25,762 nt of DNA. It comes from Pseudomonadota bacterium (GTDB taxonomy: Bacteria; Pseudomonadota; Alphaproteobacteria; Rhizobiales; Beijerinckiaceae). Each line of letters begins with the position of its first letter. Positions within the stretch are counted from its first letter, which is position 1. A program made the position numbers and the translations under genes. Below, piece after piece: positions 14,152-20,126 of the stretch. The stretch covers positions 1-25,762 of the forward strand of contig JAGWRL010000077.1 of NCBI GenBank assembly GCA_028876585.1. The letters run 5' to 3'. The notes beneath the pieces were generated by a model. That model had not been told where the DNA came from and ran no database searches. It was given only the letters and a program-made list of their open reading frames with translations.

Positions 14152-15024
14152 ATGCGCGAGACAAGCTTGTCGCAGGCGCCGAACGCGCGCACCCTCGCTC
14201 TGACGACGGTGGCGATGGTCGCTTTCGCCGCCAATTCGTTGCTGTGCCGGCTGGCGCTGGCGCAGGGCGCGATCGATCCCGCCAGTTTCACGCTGGTGCG
14301 CGTCGGCGCCGGCGCGGCGGCGCTGTGGTTGATCCTCGCGGCCTCCGGCAGGGCGGGGGCGGTGCGCGGCGGCTGGCCGGCGGCGCTTTCGCTGTTCGCC
14401 TATGCGGCGGCGTTCTCCTTCGCCTATGTCTCGCTCACCGCCGGCGCCGGCGCGCTGCTGCTGTTCGGCGCGGTGCAGGCGACGATGGTCGCGACCGGCC
14501 TCTTGCGCGGCGAGCGGCTGTCGCGGCCGCAGACGCTCGGCTTTCTGCTCGCGCTCGCGGGCCTCGTCGCGCTGCTGCTGCCCGGCGCGAGCGCGCCGCC
14601 GCTCGCCGGCGCGGCGCTGATGATCGCAGCCGGCGTCGCCTGGGGCGCCTATTCGCTGCTCGGCCGCGCCGCCGCCGATCCGCTCGCCGCCACCGCCGGT
14701 AATTTCCTGCGCGCGCTGCCGCTGGCCGCGATCCTCGCCGCCGCGATGGCGTTTCACGGTTGGAGAGCCGATGCGGCCGGCGTGGTCTACGCCGCGCTCT
14801 CCGGCGCGGTGGCGTCGGGCCTCGGCTATACGATCTGGTACGCGGCGCTGCGCGGCCTGTCGCCGGTGCAGGCCGCTTCGGTGCAACTCAGCGTGCCCAT
14901 CCTCGCCGCGCTCGCGGGCGCCGCCGCGCTCGGCGAGGCGATCACGCTGCGTCTGGCGCTGTCCTCCATCGCCGTCCTGGGCGGAATCGCGCTGGTGATC
15001 GCGGCTCGCAAAAGGCGGGGTTGA
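14152..15024 (+). CDS. EamA/DMT-family permease
   Basis: The 290-residue protein has about ten hydrophobic segments arranged as two EamA repeats: residues about 12-135 and 150-285. Typical features are the short charged links (LLRGERLSRPQTLGF after the fourth segment; ALGEAITLRLALSS near the end) and the final IAVLGGIALVIAARKRR basic tail. DMT permeases export amino acids, metabolites or nucleotides; the substrate cannot be read from sequence. The ATG at 14152 is 10 bases after the dehalogenase stop; frames upstream overlap that gene. A role connected with haloacid metabolism is only suggested by position. Confidence 0.85.
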   Translation: MRETSLSQAPNARTLALTTVAMVAFAANSLLCRLALAQGAIDPASFTLVRVGAGAAALWLILAASGRAGAVRGGWPAALSLFAYAAAFSFAYVSLTAGAGALLLFGAVQATMVATGLLRGERLSRPQTLGFLLALAGLVALLLPGASAPPLAGAALMIAAGVAWGAYSLLGRAAADPLAATAGNFLRALPLAAILAAAMAFHGWRADAAGVVYAALSGAVASGLGYTIWYAALRGLSPVQAASVQLSVPILAALAGAAALGEAITLRLALSSIAVLGGIALVIAARKRRG

Positions 15025-15129
15025 GTGGCCTTGGCGGCGACGATTGCTCACTGCGGCCGATTGACCCGAAATCGGGCGCCCCTCGCGCCTCGATTTGACG
15101 GCGGCGGCGGGCGGCCGTAATTATTGGTC

Positions 15130-15182
15130 CGCATGGGGATGGGGTTCCCCAAAACCGCCCTCCGGGCTGATGACTCCTGCCG
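15130..15182 (+). ncRNA. Fluoride riboswitch (crcB motif)
   Basis: The sequence GGGGATGGGGTTCCCC is followed by AAAACCGCCC, TCC, GGGC and TGATGACTCCTGC. GGGG pairs with CCCC, and GCCC (15157-15160) pairs with GGGC (15164-15167). The GGNGATGGNGTTCCCC block and the terminal CTGATGACTCCTGC are the hallmark conserved parts of the crcB RNA, which binds fluoride with magnesium. crcB follows about 130 bases downstream, which confirms the assignment. Confidence 0.93.
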
Positions 15183-15229
15183 CGTCGCGAACGCGGAGGA
15201 AATCGGCTGTCCGATTTTCCCCGCCTCCG
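15180..15229 (+). terminator. Riboswitch expression platform hairpins
   Basis: Directly after the aptamer, CCGCGT (15180-15185) can pair with ACGCGG (15191-15196). It competes with a larger hairpin in which CGGAGG (15194-15199) pairs with CCTCCG (15224-15229) and AAATCGG (15200-15206) with CCGATTT (15211-15217). The two overlap at 15194-15196, so they are mutually exclusive. The inner hairpin ends in TTTT, which would make a weak terminator; Rho-dependent or translational control is also possible. Confidence 0.45.
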
Positions 15230-15255
15230 ACGCAAGCACGGAGAGGATGGCGACG

Positions 15256-15315
15256 ATGAGATTACCGAAAGCGATTTGCCGCGATCTGCCCGCTGATCGG
15301 AGCGCCGGGCGATGA
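15256..15315 (+). CDS. Short leader ORF coupled to crcB
   Basis: An ATG at 15256 lies nine bases after GGAGAGG (15240-15246), a far better ribosome binding site than that of crcB. It encodes 19 residues (MRLPKAICRDLPADRSAGR) and its TGA overlaps the crcB start as ATGA (15312-15315). crcB has no upstream Shine-Dalgarno of its own, so it is probably translated by coupling to this leader. An ATG at 15247 in the same frame is too close to the ribosome binding site. Confidence 0.5.
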   Translation: MRLPKAICRDLPADRSAGR

Positions 15316-15707
15316 TGTACCTATGGGTGATGCTCGGCAGCGCCATCGGCGGCGCCATGCGCTATTTCTTTTCCGGCCTGATCGCCAACCAGTTCGGCGA
15401 GACGTTCCCCTATGGAACCCTGATCGTCAACGTGAGCGGTTGCTTCCTCATCGGCTTCTTTGCGACCGTGACCGGCCCCGACGGGCGCTTCCTCGTGCGC
15501 ACCGAAGGGCGGCAGTTCTTCATGACCGGCGTGTGCGGCGGCTACACGACGTTCTCCTCGTTCGGCCTGCAAACGCTTAATCTGGTGCGCGGCGGCGAAA
15601 CGATCCTCGCCGGCGCGAACGTCGGCGCCTCGGTCGTGTTCTGTCTGCTGGCGGTCTGGGCCGGACATGTCGCGGCGCTTTCCGTCAACCAGCTCAAGGG
15701 AGCCTGA
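15312..15707 (+). CDS. crcB: Fluoride exporter CrcB/Fluc
   Basis: This 131-residue membrane protein has four hydrophobic segments and works as a dual-topology dimer that exports fluoride. The family motifs are GGAMRYFFS near residue 13, the pore strand YGTLIVNVSGCFLIGF with Asn40, and GVCGGYTTFSSFG, whose FxxF residues (Phe81, Phe84) line the fluoride path. It is preceded by a fluoride riboswitch and a coupled leader ORF, and followed within 3 bases by a GTG-started DUF190 gene. The start ATG (two in a row, 15312 and 15315) follows no good ribosome binding site. Confidence 0.97.
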   Translation: MMYLWVMLGSAIGGAMRYFFSGLIANQFGETFPYGTLIVNVSGCFLIGFFATVTGPDGRFLVRTEGRQFFMTGVCGGYTTFSSFGLQTLNLVRGGETILAGANVGASVVFCLLAVWAGHVAALSVNQLKGA

Positions 15708-15710
15708 CCC

Positions 15711-16061
15711 GTGACCCTGCCTCGCGACGCTATGCTATTGCGCATCTTCTTCGGCGAAGACGACAAGTTCCAGAACCGGCCGTTCTACGAGGCGGTCGTC
15801 CTCGCCGCGCGCGAGGCGCATCTGGCCGGCGCGACCGTGCTGCGCGGCCCGATGGGTTTTGGCCATTCCAGCCGCCTGCACACGGCGAAAATCCTCAGGC
15901 TGTCCGAGGATCTGCCGATGATCATCGAGATCGTCGACACCGAAGACAAGATCAAGGCGTTCCTGCCGACGCTCGACGCGATGATGCCGAGCGGGCTGAT
16001 CACGCTGGAGAAGGTGCAGGTGCTGCAATACGGCAAGGACGTGAAGCACCCGCTGACGTGA
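15711..16061 (+). CDS. DUF190 (PII-like fold) protein
   Basis: This 116-residue cytoplasmic protein has the DUF190 pattern: LLRIFFGEDDKFQNRPFYEA, AREAHLAGATVLRGPMGFG, LSEDLPMIIEIVDTEDKIKAFL and SGLITLEKVQV. The fold resembles PII/CutA1 trimers, but the ligand is unknown. DUF190 genes frequently sit beside crcB, so a part in fluoride homeostasis is plausible. It starts at GTG 15711, seven bases after AAGGGAG; it follows crcB by only 3 bases and must share the riboswitch-controlled transcript. Confidence 0.9.
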   Translation: MTLPRDAMLLRIFFGEDDKFQNRPFYEAVVLAAREAHLAGATVLRGPMGFGHSSRLHTAKILRLSEDLPMIIEIVDTEDKIKAFLPTLDAMMPSGLITLEKVQVLQYGKDVKHPLT

Positions 16062-16151
16062 TCTCGCGCGGGTCTTCCCGATTGCGGCGCCAGATCGGCC
16101 GGGCGGCATGGTGGTGGACACAGTCCCAGCGAACCGGTCTCCGCGTGCAAA

Positions 16152-16169
16152 TTCCCTGGTTACAGGGAA
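16152..16169. repeat. Palindrome TTCCCTG-gtta-CAGGGAA
   Basis: TTCCCTG (16152-16158) and CAGGGAA (16163-16169) form a perfect 7-bp inverted repeat with a 4-base loop. Its arm is the same CAGGGAA core that recurs at 16174, 16271, 16292 and 16314. Confidence 0.6.
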
Positions 16170-16342
16170 AATACAGGGATTTTTGAAGCAAAACAGCCGC
16201 TTCGAGCACCAAAGCGTAGCCGATTGCGCAGCTATTTCAATGGGTTGGGCGCGAATTTCCTGCGCCTAGGAACAGGGAATTTATCTTGCCTAACAGGGAA
16301 GGAACAGCGCCGGAACAGGGAACGTCGCGAGGTAATAGGGAA
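16163..16342 (+). repeat. Cluster of AACAGGGAA direct repeats
   Basis: Three exact AACAGGGAA copies lie at 16271-16279, 16292-16300 and 16314-16322. Related copies are TACAGGGAA (16161-16169), ACAGGGAT (16173-16180) and AATAGGGAA (16334-16342). Unit spacing is irregular, so this is not a CRISPR or simple tandem. No gene overlaps it, and the adjacent DNA is AT-richer than the window average. Confidence 0.65.
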
Positions 16343-16750
16343 TCCGGGGCGGCGCCAGCCCCGGGAGCCACGCAGGCGCACGCGATATCGTCGCCGCTGT
16401 CGACCGAGATCATCGCGCGCCTGCGCGCCGGCGATTACTCTTCCCGCTCCGCGTCCACCTCGCACTCGTCCTTGTCTAAGAAGAGCAACGTCGCCGCGAA
16501 TCGGGCTCTTTTTGCCAGCGACATGACGACGTCGCACCCGCCTGGGTGGCAAAGCCAGTCCGTCGCGTTAGCCTCCTGATGGTTGGGCGCCCGACGGGCG
16601 CGGACGCGAGACGGCAGCCAGAACATTGGCCCCCTTGGTCAGTTAGGAGCGGAGCGAACTCCGCGTCCGACTCGTCGTAGCGAACAACGCCGTTGGGGAA
16701 GGCCGTCGGGTCGCTATTGGTGCTCACGTAATGTCTCGCCGCCACCTGAC
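16343..16750. other. Gene-less stretch with no clear coding content
   Basis: Frames on both strands are short and compositionally odd; for example 16476-16763 on the minus strand is rich in Arg, Ser and Cys with no recognisable fold. I see no RNA gene or promoter of note here. It looks like decayed DNA within the accessory island. Confidence 0.5.
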
Positions 16751-16782
16751 TCCACCGCCTCATTGCTCCACCGCCTTATTGC
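16751..16782 (+). repeat. 16-bp tandem repeat, two units
   Basis: TCCACCGCCTCATTGC (16751-16766) is immediately repeated as TCCACCGCCTTATTGC (16767-16782) with one mismatch. The repeat ends exactly where a possible -35 box begins, so it could be a pair of regulator sites or a simple slippage duplication. Confidence 0.6.
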
Positions 16783-16811
16783 TTGATTTGAGCCCGATTC
16801 TCGCTTAAACT
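16783..16811 (+). promoter_or_regulatory. Possible promoter of the ParB-methyltransferase operon
   Basis: TTGATT (16783-16788) and TAAACT (16806-16811) are 17 bases apart, on the coding strand about 115-195 bases before the candidate starts of the methyltransferase gene. The -10 box is only a moderate match. Confidence 0.35.
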
Positions 16812-16926
16812 GAAGGTAAGCGGTCGCCGCCCCCGGAGGGCTTTGGGTGATCGCTTCGACGCCTGTGCGCCCTCGGCGGGTACCGACAGGACTTCAACGA
16901 AACTCGCGGCTACGCGGTCTCGGTGA

Positions 16927-18474
16927 ATGTCTGTCTCGCACCTGCAAGGCCGCAGCGGTCATTTCCGAAACCAGCGCAGCCGCCAACCGATGTGGAATAT
17001 CGGCATGGCGCACGTTCACGAACACGGCCTAGTCAACAAGCTTTCGCTGACGAGCGAAGGTCCCGAAATCGAGCGCATCGCGCTCGCCCGGCTTCGGCCC
17101 TGGACCCGAAACGCCAGAACCCACTCGCGAAAGCAGCTGCGCCAGATCGCCGACAGCATAACGCGGTTCGGGTTCACCAATCCGGTGCTGATCGACGGCG
17201 AGAACAGAATTCTCGCCGGTCACGGTCGCGTCGAAGCGGCCAAGCTCATCGGCATGACGGAAGTCCCCTGCCTGCGCTTCGACCACATGAGCGCGTCGGA
17301 AAAGCGCGCCTATGTTCTGGCCGACAACAAGCTCGCCTTGAACGCCGGCTGGGATGAGGAACTGCTGGCCCAGGAGCTCAAGGAGCTCAGCGAGGCCGAT
17401 CTCGACTTTTCGCTCGACATTACCGGCTTCTCGATCGCCGAACTCGACAGCTTGATCGAGGAGCTCGCGCCAGAAGAGGCGGGCGACCCTGCCGAAGACG
17501 CTCTACCCAATCCGGCCACTACCCCGCGGCGCTGCAAGCCGGGCGACATCTACCGCCTCGGCCCGCATCGGCTGATCTGCGGCGACGCGCTCGACGCCCG
17601 GACCGTCGAGGCGCTGATGGACGGCGAAACCGCCGAAATGGCATTCACCGATCCCCCGTACAACGTGCGCATAGACGGCAACGTAAGCGGACTTGGCAAA
17701 GTGCGCCACGAGGAGTTCGCAATGGCCTCGGGTGAGATGAGTCCGCAGGAATTTACGGCCTTCCTCTCTCGCGCCTTTGCCAATCTCGCCGCTCACAGCG
17801 GCGACGGCTCGGTCCACTTCATCTGCATGGATTGGCGGCATATGGGAGAAATGCTGGAAGCCGGCGGCGCAAACTACGCGGAACTCAAAAACCTGATCGT
17901 CTGGGTCAAGGACAACGGCGGCATGGGTTCGTTCTATCGCTCCCGGCACGAACTCGTCTTCGCGTTCAAGAAAGGCGCGGCGACGCATATCAATAGCTTC
18001 GAACTCGGGCAGCACGGCCGCTACCGCACCAATGTCTGGGAGTATCGCGGCGCGAACTCGCGGGGAGCCGGGCGGATGGAAGAGCTCGCGATGCACCCGA
18101 CGGTAAAGCCGGTCGGCATGATCGCCGACGCGATCAAGGACGTCTCGCGACGTAACGGCGTCGTGCTCGACCTGTTCGGCGGCTCCGGCTCGACCCTGAT
18201 TGCTGCGCACAAGACGGGTCGGCGCGCCAGGGTGTGCGAGCTAGACCCTGTCTATTGCGACCGCATTCTCGCCCGCTGGGAGAAGTTCGCGAAAGACGAC
18301 GCCGAATTGACTGCATGCGGAATCGGTTCGGCTGCAATAATTGGGCAAGAAGGGAGTTCGAGTGACTCTGAGCGAGGCCAGTCGCCCTGCCTTGCGATGG
18401 GCGCAGTTGACCAATCGTCTTTAAATCGAGACGAGCTCGAGCGCGGGGTTCAGAATGCGGCGCCGAGGGAGTAG
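16927..18474 (+). CDS. ParB-domain-containing DNA methyltransferase (DPPY, beta class)
   Basis: This protein has up to 515 residues. A ParB/Srx-like nuclease domain occupies residues about 46-120 (LRPWTRNARTHSRKQLRQIA, then GENRILAGHGRVEAAK). After a linker comes a DNA methyltransferase with the catalytic DPPY (242-245), a variable region, and the SAM-binding LFGGSGST (416-423). This order (catalytic motif before SAM motif) is that of beta-class enzymes such as CcrM. The last 60 residues are Ser/Glu-rich and probably disordered. ATGs at 16927, 16990 and 17005 are all possible; homologues as I remember them favour a start close to the ParB domain, so 17005 is plausible. It is followed 3 bases later by a DUF5681 gene, a pairing common in alphaproteobacterial phage-like islands. 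No restriction enzyme is present, so it may be a regulatory or anti-restriction methylase. Confidence 0.88.
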   Translation: MSVSHLQGRSGHFRNQRSRQPMWNIGMAHVHEHGLVNKLSLTSEGPEIERIALARLRPWTRNARTHSRKQLRQIADSITRFGFTNPVLIDGENRILAGHGRVEAAKLIGMTEVPCLRFDHMSASEKRAYVLADNKLALNAGWDEELLAQELKELSEADLDFSLDITGFSIAELDSLIEELAPEEAGDPAEDALPNPATTPRRCKPGDIYRLGPHRLICGDALDARTVEALMDGETAEMAFTDPPYNVRIDGNVSGLGKVRHEEFAMASGEMSPQEFTAFLSRAFANLAAHSGDGSVHFICMDWRHMGEMLEAGGANYAELKNLIVWVKDNGGMGSFYRSRHELVFAFKKGAATHINSFELGQHGRYRTNVWEYRGANSRGAGRMEELAMHPTVKPVGMIADAIKDVSRRNGVVLDLFGGSGSTLIAAHKTGRRARVCELDPVYCDRILARWEKFAKDDAELTACGIGSAAIIGQEGSSSDSERGQSPCLAMGAVDQSSLNRDELERGVQNAAPRE

Positions 18475-18477
18475 GCA

Positions 18478-19329
18478 ATGCCGAGCAAGGCTACTCCCCC
18501 ACTCAAGCCGCCATCATCCGAGGCCGACCCGCACGAAGTCGGCTACAAGAAGCCGCCGGTGACACACCAATTCAAAAAGGGGGTTTCCGGAAACCCGCGT
18601 GGCCGACCGAAGGGGGCGCGAAACAAGCGTCCGGCGCCCTACGAAGAGCGGCTGAAAGAAATCATCCTCGACGAGGCTTACCGGACGATCAAAGTCAACG
18701 AGGGCGCCAAGCGGATCAAGTTGTCCATGGCCCAGGCCATCGTCCGAGCGCTGGTCGTAAATGGCGCGCGCGGGCAGCTCCGCGCGGCTCAAGCGTTCAT
18801 GGCGTTGTTGTCGGGCACGGAGCGGACCAGCAAGGTTGCGCACGAAAGATATTTGGAAGCGGCCATCGCATACAAATTGGAATGGGAGAGCGAGCTCGAA
18901 CGCCGTCGCCAATCGGGAGAGACCGGGCCCGAGCCCCTGCCGCATCCCGACGACATCGTGATCGACATGCGAACCGGCGCCGTTGCGGTTAAGGGGCCGA
19001 TGACAATAGAAGACAAAGCGAAATGGGATCGAAAAGCTGCGCCTCTCCTCACCGAGGCGGCCGAAATCGAATCGGACAAGATTTCGGGGGCGATCGCGCC
19101 TGATGTGGCGCGTGCAGTGATTTCCTCGAAGCGGTTGCAGACGGACAAATTCGGCCTGAGAAACTACGGGGACGAGATGACGGTCGAAACCAGCACACCC
19201 GTTAGGGTCTACCAGACACGCGAGCTCGATATCTCGACGCTCTCGGATGAGCAGCTAGACGCCCTCGAGGAGGCGCTTAGGGCGACCGTGGCGCAGCTTG
19301 CGGCGCCGGGCGATCCCAATCACGAATAG
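18478..19329 (+). CDS. DUF5681 domain protein, partner of the ParB-methyltransferase
   Basis: This 283-residue protein has the DUF5681 signature near its N-terminus, HQFKKGVSGNPRGRPKGARN (residues 30-49), whose GNPxGRPKG core is arginine/lysine/proline-rich and may contact DNA. A helical segment (AQAIVRALVVNGARGQLRAAQAFMALL) and an acidic/basic C-terminal half follow. The function is unknown; these proteins often accompany ParB-methylase genes in prophage-like loci. An ATG with GGAGTAGG upstream starts the gene 3 bases after the methyltransferase stop, so the two share a transcript. No membrane segment or signal peptide is seen. Confidence 0.82.
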   Translation: MPSKATPPLKPPSSEADPHEVGYKKPPVTHQFKKGVSGNPRGRPKGARNKRPAPYEERLKEIILDEAYRTIKVNEGAKRIKLSMAQAIVRALVVNGARGQLRAAQAFMALLSGTERTSKVAHERYLEAAIAYKLEWESELERRRQSGETGPEPLPHPDDIVIDMRTGAVAVKGPMTIEDKAKWDRKAAPLLTEAAEIESDKISGAIAPDVARAVISSKRLQTDKFGLRNYGDEMTVETSTPVRVYQTRELDISTLSDEQLDALEEALRATVAQLAAPGDPNHE

Positions 19330-19335
19330 GTTGAT

Positions 19336-19527
19336 TCATTTGGGATTTCTTATTCGGCTCGAGAACTCGATCTCGGCGCACCGGGCGCTGCGCAGGCCCG
19401 TCATCGACCCGCGTCCGAAGTCGCCGTTGCGCTCGAACGCCTCGCGATAAGCGTCAAACAGCGGCTCGCCGAGGCGGACGCGCGCGCCCAGGAAGTTTTC
19501 GGACGTGTTCGCAAATCGAGCGGGGTA
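19336..19527 (-). pseudogene. Possible gene fragment, convergent to the DUF5681 gene
   Basis: On the minus strand an open frame of about 63 codons runs from an in-frame stop near 19530 to TGA 19336-19338. It has normal-looking composition, RFANTSENFLGARVRLGEPL and FDAYREAFERNGDFGRGSMT, with G/C third positions like real genes. It has no good start codon at its upstream end, so it looks like the C-terminal remnant of a larger gene. I cannot assign a family. Confidence 0.3.
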
Positions 19528-19529
19528 AT

Positions 19530-20126
19530 CCGTAATTCACGCAGACCGTGCGAAAAGTTGGCGCGGTCCGCTTGAACAGGATCGCTGGGTTGAATGTAGC
19601 GAATTCGAGTGGGATGGCCGGATTTCGGCTCTGTACGACGGCCTGTGACGTTCGTGGCCGCGCCTGGGAGCGTAGGGGACGTTCGGCAAGCGGTTGCAGC
19701 CTCCACTCAGGCTGTTATTCGGCTTGCGATTTGACCCCTCATCGGCTTTCGAAGTTAACCCTACTGCGAGGCAGAAAATGCGTTATTCTGGATGGGGTTG
19801 GTGTAGCGGGAGTAGGGTCAACCTTGGAAGCTGGAAGCCGATGAAAGGTCAAACCGCACGCCGATTCACACAATCTCAGCGGATCCCCGTCAAACTCAGC
19901 CCGTGTTGCTGCCGTGAATGCGCGGTTTCAAGGGATGCGGACATTGGCCGGAACCCGGCCTTGCGCCATCTGCGGACAAGCGCAAACGCGGCTAGACCGG
20001 TTGTCAAGCCGGCCCTGGTATTCGCCGTTACTGGGTCTATACGCCAATTAGCGTCGCAACAATGTGAGTTTGTTGAGTTCAGCGGCGTCGCTCGCGCGAC
20101 TCGACCTGAAGCCACGCTGCGCCAGT
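19530..20126. other. Gene-less tract around an IS21-like remnant
   Basis: About 600 bases carry no believable gene. The recognisable item is the 134-bp element at 19725-19858. The part from 19860 to 20126 has mixed composition and no clear coding frame; the minus-strand regulator gene ends at its right edge. Confidence 0.55.
19725..19858. mobile_element. IS21-like terminal-repeat pair without transposase (MITE-like remnant)
   Basis: The left end, TGCGATTTGACCCCTCATCGG..., and the reverse complement of the right end, TGCGGTTTGACCTTTCATCGG..., match over most of 40 bases. Inner sub-repeats also match: GTTAACCCTACT on the left, GTTGACCCTACT on the right. Ends are TG and CA, and nested GTTTGACC/GTTGACCC repeats are characteristic of IS21 family termini. 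Only 45 bases separate the two arms, so istA and istB are absent. I find no clear target-site duplication. Confidence 0.6.

Noticed and set aside
16152..16342. AACAGGGAA cluster as a CRISPR array
   Set aside because: Repeats are only nine bases, irregularly spaced, with no uniform spacers or cas genes.
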